A stretch of DNA of 64,000 nt, taken from the NCBI RefSeq assembly GCF_018263925.1, contig NZ_JAEVHF010000012.1, positions 107,733 to 171,732 on the forward strand. Direction: 5' to 3'. Of this stretch, positions 25,181 through 35,196 are shown piece after piece. Position numbers and translations under genes: made by a program. The notes under the pieces were generated by a model that searched no databases, had not been told where the DNA came from, and was given only the letters and a program-made list of their open reading frames with translations. How positions within the stretch are numbered: position 1 is the stretch's first letter; every line of letters starts with the position of its first letter. The DNA comes from Kistimonas asteriae (GTDB taxonomy: Bacteria; Pseudomonadota; Gammaproteobacteria; Pseudomonadales; Endozoicomonadaceae).

Positions 25181-26365
25181 ATGACTGCAGGAAGCAGCCG
25201 ACTCCTGGTGATTGATGACGACGCTATCGTGCGGGACAGTATTGTTGCCTATCTCGAAGACAGCGGTTTCGAAATCCTGCAGGCGGACAATGGTGAAACC
25301 GGGCTGGCGGTTTTTTCAGAATGTCAGCCAGATCTGGTGTTATGTGATCTCCGTATGCCGCGCATGGATGGTCTGGCACTGCTGAGAAAAGTCCATGAAA
25401 TCTCGCCGGAAACGCCGTTTATTGTGGTGTCCGGCGCCGGGGTGATGGCGGATGTGGTGGAAGCCCTGCGGTTGGGTGCCAGTGACTATATCATTAAGCC
25501 GATTGTCGATCTGGAAGTGCTGGAATACGCGATCAAGCGTGCTCTCGACAGTGCTGATCTGGCGGCACAGAACCGAAAATACCGGGAAAGCCTGGAAGAG
25601 GCCATTCAGTCCCTGAAAGAGAGTCTGGACGTATTGCGGGCCGATCAGAAAGCCGGTCGTCAGGTCCAGCTGAAGATGCTGCCGCCGACGCCGTTTGCCT
25701 TCCAGGGCTATCAGCTGGACTACAAGATTTATCCCTCCCTCTACCTGAGCGGGGATTTTGTCGATTATTTCCCGGTCAGTGACCACAGTTTTGGTTTCTA
25801 TCTGGCGGATGTTTCCGGACATGGGGCTTCGTCTGCGTTTGTCACGGTATTGCTGAAAAATATGTTCCTGACCTTGTTGCAGGAATACCGATCTAAATCT
25901 AAGCAGGGTGTGGTCAAGCCCTCCTATGTTCTGAAGTACCTGAATCAGGGGCTGCTGACAACAGGGCTTGGCAAGCACGTGACCGTGTTTGGCGGTATTG
26001 TCGATACCCGGGCGCATACACTGACCTATGCATTTGGTGGTCATTATCCTTTTCCGATACTGGCCAGTCGTGATAAAACGGTTCTTATTGAGGGTAAGGG
26101 GTTGCCGGTTGGTCTCTTCGAAGATGCCAGTTTTGAGGATGTGACCATTGACTTGCCCCGGGACTTCTCTTTAACTGTGTTCTCCGACGGTATTCTGGAA
26201 GTGCTTCCCCAAAAGACACTGAAGGAAAAAGAAGATTATCTGTTATCGGTGATTAGTGAGGGTGCTACGACGGCAGAGGCATTGATGAGCCGGCTCAACC
26301 TGGAAGACATCCATGAGACGCCGGATGATATCGCCCTGCTGGTACTGGCTAATACAACAGAATGA
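25181..26365 (+). CDS. Response regulator with PP2C phosphatase output (RssB/HsbR type)
   Basis: Probable switch protein that dephosphorylates a STAS partner on a histidine-kinase signal. The 394 residues comprise a REC domain (1-120: acidic pocket IDDDA, phospho-acceptor Asp56 in LCDLRMP, Lys106 in IIKP), a coiled linker (about 125-165) and a SpoIIE/PP2C domain (about 175-392). The phosphatase metal-site motifs are SGDFVDYF, LADVSGHG, FSDGILE and DDIALLV. It overlaps the STAS gene by 4 bases (ATGA). The pair corresponds to RssB-RssC of Pseudomonas. The cognate anti-sigma kinase is not in view. The ribosome-binding site overlaps a CsrA-like motif. Confidence 0.92.
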   Translation: MTAGSSRLLVIDDDAIVRDSIVAYLEDSGFEILQADNGETGLAVFSECQPDLVLCDLRMPRMDGLALLRKVHEISPETPFIVVSGAGVMADVVEALRLGASDYIIKPIVDLEVLEYAIKRALDSADLAAQNRKYRESLEEAIQSLKESLDVLRADQKAGRQVQLKMLPPTPFAFQGYQLDYKIYPSLYLSGDFVDYFPVSDHSFGFYLADVSGHGASSAFVTVLLKNMFLTLLQEYRSKSKQGVVKPSYVLKYLNQGLLTTGLGKHVTVFGGIVDTRAHTLTYAFGGHYPFPILASRDKTVLIEGKGLPVGLFEDASFEDVTIDLPRDFSLTVFSDGILEVLPQKTLKEKEDYLLSVISEGATTAEALMSRLNLEDIHETPDDIALLVLANTTE

Positions 26366-26850
26366 GTGCAGGAAAGATTCAGTTTGCCGAGAATGCCGGC
26401 ACCTATGTCCTGAAGTTCGTGGGTGATGTGCGGATGACGCTCTGCACTACCCTCGACAAGGCGCTGGAGCATGTCTTGGCCCAGGAAGGCTTCAAGTCCA
26501 TTCTGGTGGACCTGACAGAAACGGAAGGCATTGACAGCACGTCGCTTGGACTGCTCGCCAAGTTGTCCATCCAGGCCCGGAAGCGGTTTGGGATGATTCC
26601 TACGATTATCTCCTCGAACGAGGATATCAATCGCATCCTGTTGAGTATGGGATTCGACAAGGTCTTTGTGATTGTCAAGGAAGGGCAGGATGGCGCCCAG
26701 CTGCTGCGGGATCTGCCCAGTGTCGAATGCAGTGAGAAGGCTGCGAGAGAAAAAGTGCTGGCAGCTCACCGGGAGTTGATGAACTTAAACGAAGAAAATC
26801 GCGTGGTGTTCCACGATCTCGTACGTTCATTAGAAAATGACGCTCGGTAA
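26362..26850 (+). CDS. STAS-domain anti-sigma factor antagonist
   Basis: Partner of the upstream phosphatase. The 162 residues contain one STAS domain (about 5-105), with the phosphorylation loop GIDSTSLGLLAKL (Ser59/Thr60/Ser61 region) at the place of the SpoIIAA phosphoserine. An extra C-terminal helix (about 115-160, ending in LMNLNEENRVVFHDLVRSLE) is present in the Pseudomonas RssC/HsbA-like group. Dephosphorylated STAS proteins of this type sequester anti-sigma factors. Start and stop coupling with the upstream gene is by ATGA overlap. Confidence 0.9.
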   Translation: MSAGKIQFAENAGTYVLKFVGDVRMTLCTTLDKALEHVLAQEGFKSILVDLTETEGIDSTSLGLLAKLSIQARKRFGMIPTIISSNEDINRILLSMGFDKVFVIVKEGQDGAQLLRDLPSVECSEKAAREKVLAAHRELMNLNEENRVVFHDLVRSLENDAR

Positions 26851-26864
26851 ACGCTACGTCCTCC

Positions 26865-26908
26865 CTGATAACAGAAAGCCCGCTATTACGCGGGCTTTCT
26901 GTTATCAG
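26865..26908. terminator. Bidirectional terminator, perfect 19-bp stem
   Basis: CTGATAACAGAAAGCCCGC, loop TATTAC, then its exact reverse complement. It lies between the STAS gene and convergent tal. The stem is unusually long, with GC-rich top and AT-rich base. Confidence 0.85.
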
Positions 26909-26916
26909 CACATTGG

Positions 26917-27873
26917 TCAGACCATGCCTTTCAGGGTTTCTTCAAGCGTGACTTGATCCTTGGCAAAGTTGCGGATGCCTTCTGCCAGCTTTTCGGTCGC
27001 CATGGCATCCTGATTCATTGCCCAGCGGAACTCTGCCTCGGACAGACTGATTTTTTCTTCCTGGCAGACCGGTTGGCTGGCATCCAGTTTGACCGTGAGC
27101 GGCGCTTCACTGGCGCTTAGTGTTTCCAGCAGCGAAGGACTGATGGTCAGGCGATCACAGCCAGCCAGTTCCCGAATCTCATCGACATTACGGAAGCTCG
27201 CTCCCATCACCACCGTTTTGTAACCATGGGTCTTGTAATAATTGAAGATACGCGTAACCGACTGCACGCCCGGATCTTCATGGGGCAGATAACTGTCGCG
27301 CCCGCTCTGTTGTTTGTACCAGTCCAGAATTCTGCCGACAAAGGGAGAAATCAGGAATACACCGGCTTCGGCACAGGCAACCGCCTGGGCAAAGCTGAAC
27401 AGCAGGGTCAGGTTAGTCTGGATGCCTTCTTTCTCAAGATGCTCGGCGGCACGAATGCCTTCCCAGGTGGCGGCGATCTTGATCAGTACCCGCTCTGAAG
27501 GGACGCCGGCGACCTGGTAAAGCTCAATCAGACGATGGGCGCGTTCGATGGTTGCAGCGGTATTGAACGATAGACGGGCATCGACTTCCGTTGAAATACG
27601 GCCGGGGATGATACTGACAATCTCACTGCCAATCAGCACAGCGAGCTTGTCAGTGGTAAATGCCACTTTCTCCTCAGCGCTGCGACCGTGTTCCTGCCCC
27701 CAGCAGATCGCCGCTTTGACGAGAGACTGGTACTGAGGCATGGTGGCGGCCTTCAGCAGCAGGGTCGGGTTAGTCGTGGCATCCTGTGGTTTGAACTTGC
27801 GGATGGCTTCAATATCACCGGTGTCCGCCACCACGGTGGTAATGGCGCGTAATTGGTCGAGTTCTGTAGGCAT
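26917..27873 (-). CDS. tal: Transaldolase
   Basis: Transfers dihydroxyacetone between sugar phosphates in the pentose phosphate pathway. The 318-residue product matches the TalB subfamily: [25 protein letters not shown], Schiff-base Lys132 in [41 protein letters not shown] and [11 protein letters not shown]. Length and lysine number equal those of E. coli TalB. It stands alone, divergent from dusA. Confidence 0.97.
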   Translation of the reverse strand: MPTELDQLRAITTVVADTGDIEAIRKFKPQDATTNPTLLLKAATMPQYQSLVKAAICWGQEHGRSAEEKVAFTTDKLAVLIGSEIVSIIPGRISTEVDARLSFNTAATIERAHRLIELYQVAGVPSERVLIKIAATWEGIRAAEHLEKEGIQTNLTLLFSFAQAVACAEAGVFLISPFVGRILDWYKQQSGRDSYLPHEDPGVQSVTRIFNYYKTHGYKTVVMGASFRNVDEIRELAGCDRLTISPSLLETLSASEAPLTVKLDASQPVCQEEKISLSEAEFRWAMNQDAMATEKLAEGIRNFAKDQVTLEETLKGMV

Positions 27874-28073
27874 GCTGATCGGCAGTTATCTTGTCAAAAC
27901 GCGCAGTCTATCATTGCATTACGGGAGTCGGGTAACGGAATGTGCTTATCCAGGAATGGTATTGTGTTCAATTTACGGTTCTGGTTTGCAGTGCTGTAAC
28001 CTGTCAGTTGTATAGGTTCCAACGGCAGTTGACGATATAATCACCGGTTTTTAGTTGTAACCTCAATCGCCGG

Positions 28074-29126
28074 ATGACTGTGAACGCGCATAACGAACCT
28101 TCCCGCCTGTTTTCTGTAGCCCCCATGATGGATTGGACGGACCGTCACTGTCGCTATTTTCTGCGCCAGATTTCCCGGTCGGCTCTACTGTATACCGAAA
28201 TGGTCACAACCGGTGCCCTGATCCACGGTGATCGAAACCGCTTTCTGGATTTTCATCCGGAGGAGCACCCTGTTGCCCTGCAGTTGGGGGGCAATGATCC
28301 AAAAGCCCTGGCGGAATGTGCGCACTATGCAGAACAATGGGGGTATGACGAGGTCAACCTGAATGTCGGCTGCCCCAGTGATCGCGTGCAGAATGGCCGG
28401 ATCGGTGCCTGCCTGATGGCGGAGCCCGAAACCGTTGCTGACTGTGTGAAGGCCATGCGTGACAGGGGCGATATGCCTGTCACCGTGAAACACCGCATTG
28501 GTATCAATGGCCGGGATTCCTGGGAAGCGCTGGTGGATTTTGTCGGGCAGGTGGCTGAAGCGGGTTGTAAAACCTTTATTGTCCATGCCCGCATTGCGAT
28601 TCTGGAAGGGTTGAGCCCGAAAGAAAACCGCGATATTCCGCCACTGCGGTATGACGTTGTTTATCGCTTAAAGGAAACCTTTCCAGACCTGGAAATTATT
28701 TTAAACGGTGGGGTTAAAACAATCGCTGAGACCCAGGCGCATTTACAGCATGTCGATGGTGTGATGGTGGGGCGGGAAGCTTATCAGAACCCCTGGTTGC
28801 TGGCAGACGTTGACAGTATTCTCTACGGACAATCAGAAAACGTATCTGAAACGCTACTGACCCGACATGCCGTAATGGAAGCCATGTTTCCCTATATTGA
28901 GCAGTGTCTTGCCAATGGCAGTCATCTCAATCATATCACCCGTCATGTATTGGGCCTGTTTAATGGTCAACCCGGTGCTCGCCGCTTCCGTCGCTATCTC
29001 AGCGAGAATGCACATCGAGCGGGGGTGGGCATCGAAGTGATTCGCGATGCATTGGCGCTGGCACCCGACACCCTGCCGATTGGGCAGATTCAGGACGAAA
29101 AACCATCAGCATGCTTGAGAAACTGA
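28074..29126 (+). CDS. dusA: tRNA-dihydrouridine(20/20a) synthase
   Basis: FMN enzyme reducing uridines 20/20a in the tRNA D-loop. The 350 residues contain [23 protein letters not shown], catalytic Cys100 in [21 protein letters not shown] (the DusA-specific extended motif), [29 protein letters not shown]-like ILNGGV and [10 protein letters not shown]. The last 16 bases overlap a small membrane-protein gene. A second Dus enzyme (DusC) is also in this window. Confidence 0.96.
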   Translation: MTVNAHNEPSRLFSVAPMMDWTDRHCRYFLRQISRSALLYTEMVTTGALIHGDRNRFLDFHPEEHPVALQLGGNDPKALAECAHYAEQWGYDEVNLNVGCPSDRVQNGRIGACLMAEPETVADCVKAMRDRGDMPVTVKHRIGINGRDSWEALVDFVGQVAEAGCKTFIVHARIAILEGLSPKENRDIPPLRYDVVYRLKETFPDLEIILNGGVKTIAETQAHLQHVDGVMVGREAYQNPWLLADVDSILYGQSENVSETLLTRHAVMEAMFPYIEQCLANGSHLNHITRHVLGLFNGQPGARRFRRYLSENAHRAGVGIEVIRDALALAPDTLPIGQIQDEKPSACLRN

Positions 29127-29467
29127 GTCGCCTCGCGATCCGACTGACGCCGTGGAAGCCACTGTTATTCCTGGTGCTTTTTGGATCGTTACTGGCTGTT
29201 TGCGCAGCGTTGTTTCAGTCGGTGTTACTGGAAACCAGTCCGATGTTTATGTTCGGGTTGGTTGGCATCTTGTGGTCTCTGACCGGTTTCATGTTAATCG
29301 CCAATTTCCAGCACATTCCTGAAAAACCGGAAGAGTGTCCCCATTTTTTCCGACGGCAGCTACTGAAAATCAAGCGCTTTGGTTATTGGTTGCTGGCGCT
29401 GTTTTTCTTGCTGGCAACGCTTGGCGTGCTTGTGACGACCTTTCGTTTGATCAGGCTCTATCTCTGA
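29111..29467 (+). CDS. Small integral membrane protein, unknown function
   Basis: The 118 residues show three likely membrane helices: about 18-38 ([18 protein letters not shown]), 46-65 ([19 protein letters not shown]) and 92-112 ([19 protein letters not shown]). A conserved-looking soluble loop with [23 protein letters not shown] lies between the second and third. I do not recognise the family. It starts inside the end of dusA in another frame (16-base overlap), so translation is probably coupled. A terminator follows. Confidence 0.75.
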   Translation: MLEKLSRLAIRLTPWKPLLFLVLFGSLLAVCAALFQSVLLETSPMFMFGLVGILWSLTGFMLIANFQHIPEKPEECPHFFRRQLLKIKRFGYWLLALFFLLATLGVLVTTFRLIRLYL

Positions 29468-29497
29468 GCCGCAGCGTAATAACCGTTGCGTGCATTC

Positions 29498-29533
29498 AAA
29501 GGCTATTCAGCCCTGTTGCTGAATAGCCTTTTT
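29498..29533. terminator. Bidirectional intrinsic terminator before recD
   Basis: AAAGGCTATTCAG / CTGAATAGCCTTT, a 13-bp perfect stem with an 8-nt loop and T-run. It serves the small membrane protein gene and the end of the recCBD operon. Confidence 0.88.
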
Positions 29534-29542
29534 ACTGATTGA

Positions 29543-31540
29543 TCAGAGTGTGGCCAGGCGTGCAGCCAAGCCAGAATCACGTACGGTCGCGCGGCAGATG
29601 GCCTGCTCTAAAATAGGCTGGCAGGCGAAGAGATCCAGTTGTTTTTTGGCTCGGGTAATACCGGTATAGACCAGTTCCCGGGTCAACACAGGTCCCGCCT
29701 GATCGGGAAGAACCATCACGGTATGTTCAAATTCCGACCCCTGGCTTTTATGAATGGTCATGGCAAAGACCGTTTCGTGCTCAGGCAGGCGACTTGGAAG
29801 GAAGGTACGGATGGTGCGATCCGGCATTTCAAAGGCAACCCGTAAGCGTCCAGAGTCGTCCGGCAGCGTGATGCCTATATCGCCATTATACAGGCCAAGG
29901 CTGTGGTCATTGCGGGTAATCAATACCGGGCGACCGGCATACCATGGCGCATCGGTTCTTATCAATCCGGCAGACGCCAGAGTTTGGCTGATCGCCAGAT
30001 TCAAACCGACAACACCGTAGCGCCCCTCACGAACGGCACATAACACTCTGAATCGGTTGAAGGCAGCAATAGCTGCCTCAGGTTCCCCTTTCTGGATGAT
30101 TTCGTTCAAATAGTGACGATAACCTTCAAGCGCCAGTGTCATCAGGTAGGGATAGTCTTTTTCTCCCTTCGTATGGAGTCTGATATCGGAGTAGTTGCTA
30201 TCCGATAACGCGCTAACGTGTGATGGTTCGCCACTGTTGACCGCACTTGCCAGTTGTCCAATACCTGAGCGTGCATCGAAACGGTAGCTTTTACGCAGCA
30301 AACACAGACTGTCGCGCAGGCTGGTCCCTCCGCTCTGCTGGAACGATGAGAGGTTAAAACCGGTTAGCTGCTGTAATTGCTCACATTGGGCGAGGCTGTA
30401 GCCTTCACTGGCAAAGCTACAGATGTCGCCGAGGACACTGCCTGCCTCAACAGACGACAGCTGATCTCTGTCTCCCAGTAGAATCAGGCGGGCATGATCC
30501 GGCAAGGCTTCCAGTAACCGCGCCATCAGGGGCAGGTCCACCATGGAGGCTTCGTCGACCACCAGGATGTCGAGGTGTAACCGGTTTTGCTGGTTATGTT
30601 TGAAGCCGGGCTGGTTAGGAATCACGCCGAGCAGTCGGTGGAGCGTGCTTGCCATCGTCGGGATGCCCTGTAGAGCCGCTTCACTGCAATGCAGTTGGCT
30701 ACGGGCATTGCCGATGGACTCCGTCAGTCGGGCAGCCGCTTTCCCGGTCGGGGCAACGAGTCGTATATCCGGTACTTTCCCCTGAGCGATGCCTTGCTCA
30801 ACCAGCAGGGCGAGCAGGCGAGTAACCGTTGTCGTTTTCCCTGTACCGGGACCGCCACTGATGACCGCAAACCGTCGCATGGCAGCGACTGCAGCGGCAA
30901 CTTTCTGCCAGTTGAGGCAAGTTGTCTCAGGAATCAACTGATCCAACGCTTGCCACTGATCGGCTTGAATCGCCGAAGCAACCGCATCCCAGTCAATCTG
31001 TTCTGGCTTTTCAATATCAAGCCATTTGATGAGTTGCTGGCGGATGTCATCGACAGCGAGAGAGCTTAGCTGCTGACGGACAAGGGTATAGTTTCGGGTA
31101 AACAGCCTGGAGAGTGCCTCTTGCATTCCCGATAGGTTAACCGGCGTGTTTTGGCAGCTGGCCAGCCAGTCGCTGACGGCTTTCTCGTAGAGCCAGTAGC
31201 GACGGAGGTAAAGGCGGTTATCCTGTAGTACCAGGGGGGACGCTGTGTTGCCATCGGTGATGATTGGCATGGTTTTCAGTGTGTCTAACCATGCGTTTGG
31301 CATAGTTCCCGATTTTTCGATCAGTTGACGGCTTTCGGACGCATTACAGCCAAACAGGTGAGTGACATCGAGTTCATCCAGCTTCAGGCAGACATTGCCA
31401 TGGCCGAGCTGGTGGCTGACCAGTGCGCCGGTCAGTGCCAGTAGATCATGGTCGTAGAGTGACGTGAGAAACCGTGCGAATTGGTAATCCAGTGCACGAA
31501 TATGCCCCGTCTCGACCAGTACTGATAATGCTTTCAGCAT
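29543..31540 (-). CDS. recD: Exonuclease V (RecBCD) alpha subunit, 5'-3' helicase
   Basis: Fast 5'-3' helicase of RecBCD, which processes double-strand breaks for recombination and degrades foreign linear DNA. The 665 residues have an N-terminal domain contacting RecBC, then superfamily 1 motifs: Walker A GGPGTGKTTTV (about 230), DEASMVDLPL (motif II), LGDRDQLSSVEAG (motif III) and C-terminal TIHKSQGSEF and VYTGITRAKK (motifs V and VI). It is longer than E. coli RecD (608). Its start overlaps the end of recB by 7 bases. It is last in the operon. Confidence 0.97.
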   Translation of the reverse strand: MLKALSVLVETGHIRALDYQFARFLTSLYDHDLLALTGALVSHQLGHGNVCLKLDELDVTHLFGCNASESRQLIEKSGTMPNAWLDTLKTMPIITDGNTASPLVLQDNRLYLRRYWLYEKAVSDWLASCQNTPVNLSGMQEALSRLFTRNYTLVRQQLSSLAVDDIRQQLIKWLDIEKPEQIDWDAVASAIQADQWQALDQLIPETTCLNWQKVAAAVAAMRRFAVISGGPGTGKTTTVTRLLALLVEQGIAQGKVPDIRLVAPTGKAAARLTESIGNARSQLHCSEAALQGIPTMASTLHRLLGVIPNQPGFKHNQQNRLHLDILVVDEASMVDLPLMARLLEALPDHARLILLGDRDQLSSVEAGSVLGDICSFASEGYSLAQCEQLQQLTGFNLSSFQQSGGTSLRDSLCLLRKSYRFDARSGIGQLASAVNSGEPSHVSALSDSNYSDIRLHTKGEKDYPYLMTLALEGYRHYLNEIIQKGEPEAAIAAFNRFRVLCAVREGRYGVVGLNLAISQTLASAGLIRTDAPWYAGRPVLITRNDHSLGLYNGDIGITLPDDSGRLRVAFEMPDRTIRTFLPSRLPEHETVFAMTIHKSQGSEFEHTVMVLPDQAGPVLTRELVYTGITRAKKQLDLFACQPILEQAICRATVRDSGLAARLATL

Positions 31541-34500
31541 GTCTGCTCTCCTCTGGGCGCAATGCCCTGGCTGAACAGTTCATCAAGCTGTGAAATCAAC
31601 GACAGTGAGGGGCGGCAGTGATAGACACCGTTTCTGCTGGTGTTACCGGATAGCATCCCTCTCAGGAAGAGATAAAAGACACCTCCCATATGTTTCGCGT
31701 AATCATAGTCAGGCAGGCGAATGGACAGCAGACGATGCAGGGCTAGCGTATAGAGCTGGTACTGGAAGTCATAGCGGTGTTCGATCATGGCGTGACGCAT
31801 GGCATCCTGTGAATAGTCAGCAGCGGTATAGCCCAGGTGATTGGATTTGTAGTCGAGCACGTAGTAGCGGCCATTGTGCTCAAAAACAAGGTCAATAAAC
31901 CCCTTGAGCATGCCCTGAACCTGCTGGAAATTGAGCAGTCCAGCGTCAGATGACAGAGGGTCACCGGTACGGATAATGCGGTTGATAGACGGTGCGTCAA
32001 TCCTTGCCATAGGCAGGAAAAAAGCCATCTCCACCCGACGCCGGTCATCGTTGATGGCGCGGAGTTTCAGGTCTGAATCATTAAGCGGGCAATCCAGTAC
32101 ATCGTTAACCAGTTGTTCGGCAATGGGTTGCCAGGCTTCATCGTATCCGCTCAGTAGCAGTTGTTCCCGAATAAACTGCTGGTGGTCAGGGCCGCTGGCT
32201 GTCGGGAACGAGATCTGTTCAAACAGGCTATGCAGAAACGTACCGGCCTGTGCGCCCCGAGGGAAGGTGAAAATGGAGTGTTCATCCGGGACGGCAACCG
32301 GTTCAGTGACATCGGTATCAGGACTGTCTGTACTGGCATCAATATCAAGCCCAGGTTCTTCCAGACTGGCGTCTGGCGTATCAGCCTTGACCGGCGCAGC
32401 CTGTGTGCTGTGCTGGGAGAGTGCAGAGTAGCTGGTGACCCACCAGTTGCGTTCTATGTGGCCGTCAAACGCTGAGCTGCTCAGTTCAGACGTATCATCA
32501 AGGGCAGGCCGATAGAGAGGCAGTTGTTCGCTTGGGGGAGGGGATACGGAAATATTGGGGTTGTCGTTTGTCAGAGCTTCCAGCTTTTTTTTCAGCAGAG
32601 TGAGTCCACCGGTATCCGTTCCCTGCAGCAGGTAGCCGATCGCCATGCGGTGCAAGTCCGATATTTTACCTCTGCCGCCCTTACTGACCGGTGCCAAGCC
32701 GATATAGCAGGTATGTACCGGGCGGGTCAGGGCAACATAAAGTAAGCGGAGATCTTCTGCCAGACGTTCATTGTCGGCTTTTTTCAGTGCGTCCGGCTTG
32801 TTGGTCAGATCGAGAATGGCCTGTTGGGCATCATCATGGTAGAAGGCCTGGTCCTGCTCCCGCCAGGTACAGATAAATGGCAGAAACACAACATTGTATT
32901 CAAGCCCCTTGGATTTATGTATGGTGACAATCTGTACCAGCTTACGGTCACTTTCCAGGTGTTGCTGCTGTTCTTCTGCACGATGATTGGGCTCAACCCG
33001 ATGGTCAGATAACCAGCGCAACAGGGCGTGTGGGTTGTTCACTTCCTGACTGGCCGACGCCAGGAGTTCGCCGAGATGCAGAAAGTCCGTCAGTCGACGT
33101 TCGCCCAATGGTGAGGCCAGCAGTTGTTCCGCTACCTGACGTCGTACCAGTAACCGCCTGAGCATGGCCAGCACGCCTTGTTGCTGCCAGAGTTGTCGAT
33201 AGTGCGAAAATTCATCAACCGCCTGTTCCCAGGCGCGTTCGTCATGGTTTAACTGATCCAGTTGTTCTGCATTGAGATTGAATAACGGGCAAGCCAGTGC
33301 GGCACGCAGGGTGCGATCATCGGTCGGGTTCAGGCACGCTGACAGGATTAGCTGTAAATCAGCGGCTTCGGTCGTGGCAAACACGCTGTCGCCACCGCTC
33401 AGGTAAACGCTGTCGATGTTTTGCCGTGCCAGCGCGTCACGAATCATTCTCCCCTGGGTGCCGGTACGAACCAGAACGGCGATGTCACCGGGCGACAGGG
33501 ATTGCTGGTTATCTGGTGAACCAATACCGCATTGTCCCTGTTGGGCGGCTGTCAGCAGGTTGTTGATCTGGGTTGCGGTGGCATGGGCCATGGTGTCTTC
33601 ATAGGTGCCTTTATTGACCACCTCGCCACTGCTTTCATCCAGCCAGAACGCGAGAGCGGGAATCTGCCTGCCATCAACTTCCAATGCCTTCCGGTCAGCA
33701 TGGGGTGAGGGATGCACGGGAAGGAAAGGGATATCCTGGTCGTAGATAAACGGGGCGCTGGCCTGTTGAAATACATGGTTAACGGCTGAAACCATGGCGC
33801 TGGTGGAACGCCAGTTGGTGCCCAGGGTGTAGTGATCAGCCACACTGTGTCGGGCGCCGATGTACGTGAAAATATCGGCGCCGCGAAACGCATAAATGGC
33901 CTGTTTGGGATCGCCAATCATGAACAGGCCGCTGTAACGTGTTGATTCCGCGTCGGGGACGGCCTCGGGATAGATATGACTGAATATCTGATATTGCAGC
34001 GGATCAGTGTCCTGAAACTCGTCAATCATGGCAACCGGGTACTGCGCGTTGAGCCGTTTGGCCAGATCGCGGTTGTCGGCATCATTCAGTGCTGCCGCTA
34101 GCCGGGTTAGCAGGTCATCAAATGACATGGCGCGGTGCATCGATTTGTGAGCGAGCAGACGTTCTTTCACATTGCTCAGGGCTTCTGCCAGCAGGGCATC
34201 CCTGAAGTCCGGAATATTTGTCAGCAGATCGGAACAGGCGACGAATACTTCATGCTCTGGCGGAGCTCCCTTGGTTGTTTTTTCCGTCAGAATATCTTGT
34301 CGGAATTTGTCCAGAGCTTCAGGAACTGCCAGTGATTGTGTGGGCGTGGCGGCCCAGGAAGAGACAGCCTCAAGCCAGCGGGGTAAGTTTCTGGAGGAAT
34401 AACTGCGCTTATCGACACCGGATTGCTTGATGATGTCAGCAAGATCGGTGGCTGCAGTTTGCCACGTTTGTTTGAATGCAGTGATAACCTCAATGGCTTC

Positions 34501-35196
34501 ATCATGCCGTTCCTGAAGCCTGTCGGCGCTGCCTGCTCTGACGGTTAAGTCATGGCTGGCAAGCCAGGGACGTATGGCTGACAGCAGGTCAGCAGGCGTC
34601 TTCCAGTAGCTTTTGAGGGTGGCGGACAGCGAGGCATTCGCAGGATAAAAACGGTGACGCCAATAGTCGGCCACGGCCTGATGCAGCAGGTCAGACTCAT
34701 CGGTGACCAGTTCGCAATTGAACAGGGTGCCGCTTTCAAAGGCATGCTGTTTCAGCATGCGCTGACAGAAACCGTGAATGGTGAAGATGGCCGCTTCATC
34801 CATTTGCCGTTCCGCCAGCAACAGGCGTTCGGCCTGGATCGTGTGATTGTCCGAAGCGTCGAGCAGGGTCTGCGTCAAGGTATCGCCTGAACGGCCAGAC
34901 AGAAACGCCTGCCGGGCATCATGAATTCGGGCGTGAATACGATCCCGCAGTTCGGCAGTAGCGGCCTCGGTAAAGGTAACTACCAGAATTTTATCGACCG
35001 TTAGCGGCTGCTCGTGCGCCGTGTTCTCGTCACCATGCCCCAATAGCAGTCGCAGATACAGGCTGGCGATGGTGTAGGTTTTACCAGTGCCGGCACTGGC
35101 CTCGATCAACCGGCGGCCGAACAGGGGGAAGGTCAGGGCGCCCAACGCGACTGGAGCCGGTGGCTGACGACGGTTGTCAGTCGTGAGTGTTGCCAT
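31534..35196 (-). CDS. recB: Exonuclease V (RecBCD) beta subunit, 3'-5' helicase-nuclease
   Basis: Helicase and only nuclease of RecBCD; it also loads RecA after Chi recognition. The 1220 residues begin with the UvrD-like helicase: Walker A EASAGTGKTYTIAS (about 34-47), AMIDEFQDTDPLQY (motif II), IGDPKQAIYAFRGADIF, and TIHKSKGLEYNVVFLPF and LLYVALTRPVH further on. The C-terminal nuclease domain has YYVLDYKSNHLG with the catalytic Asp and Lys. recB overlaps the recC stop by one base and recD by seven. Full length (E. coli 1180). Confidence 0.97.
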   Translation of the reverse strand: MATLTTDNRRQPPAPVALGALTFPLFGRRLIEASAGTGKTYTIASLYLRLLLGHGDENTAHEQPLTVDKILVVTFTEAATAELRDRIHARIHDARQAFLSGRSGDTLTQTLLDASDNHTIQAERLLLAERQMDEAAIFTIHGFCQRMLKQHAFESGTLFNCELVTDESDLLHQAVADYWRHRFYPANASLSATLKSYWKTPADLLSAIRPWLASHDLTVRAGSADRLQERHDEAIEVITAFKQTWQTAATDLADIIKQSGVDKRSYSSRNLPRWLEAVSSWAATPTQSLAVPEALDKFRQDILTEKTTKGAPPEHEVFVACSDLLTNIPDFRDALLAEALSNVKERLLAHKSMHRAMSFDDLLTRLAAALNDADNRDLAKRLNAQYPVAMIDEFQDTDPLQYQIFSHIYPEAVPDAESTRYSGLFMIGDPKQAIYAFRGADIFTYIGARHSVADHYTLGTNWRSTSAMVSAVNHVFQQASAPFIYDQDIPFLPVHPSPHADRKALEVDGRQIPALAFWLDESSGEVVNKGTYEDTMAHATATQINNLLTAAQQGQCGIGSPDNQQSLSPGDIAVLVRTGTQGRMIRDALARQNIDSVYLSGGDSVFATTEAADLQLILSACLNPTDDRTLRAALACPLFNLNAEQLDQLNHDERAWEQAVDEFSHYRQLWQQQGVLAMLRRLLVRRQVAEQLLASPLGERRLTDFLHLGELLASASQEVNNPHALLRWLSDHRVEPNHRAEEQQQHLESDRKLVQIVTIHKSKGLEYNVVFLPFICTWREQDQAFYHDDAQQAILDLTNKPDALKKADNERLAEDLRLLYVALTRPVHTCYIGLAPVSKGGRGKISDLHRMAIGYLLQGTDTGGLTLLKKKLEALTNDNPNISVSPPPSEQLPLYRPALDDTSELSSSAFDGHIERNWWVTSYSALSQHSTQAAPVKADTPDASLEEPGLDIDASTDSPDTDVTEPVAVPDEHSIFTFPRGAQAGTFLHSLFEQISFPTASGPDHQQFIREQLLLSGYDEAWQPIAEQLVNDVLDCPLNDSDLKLRAINDDRRRVEMAFFLPMARIDAPSINRIIRTGDPLSSDAGLLNFQQVQGMLKGFIDLVFEHNGRYYVLDYKSNHLGYTAADYSQDAMRHAMIEHRYDFQYQLYTLALHRLLSIRLPDYDYAKHMGGVFYLFLRGMLSGNTSRNGVYHCRPSLSLISQLDELFSQGIAPRGEQTC

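Noticed and set aside
25340..26044. Open frame of 234 codons opposite the REC-PP2C gene
   Set aside because: Antisense shadow without a start context or similarity.
28054..28061. GTTGTAAC, the core of the E. coli Ter sequence, upstream of dusA
   Set aside because: Only 8 bases match and about two chance occurrences are expected in 64 kb on both strands; flanking Ter positions do not match.
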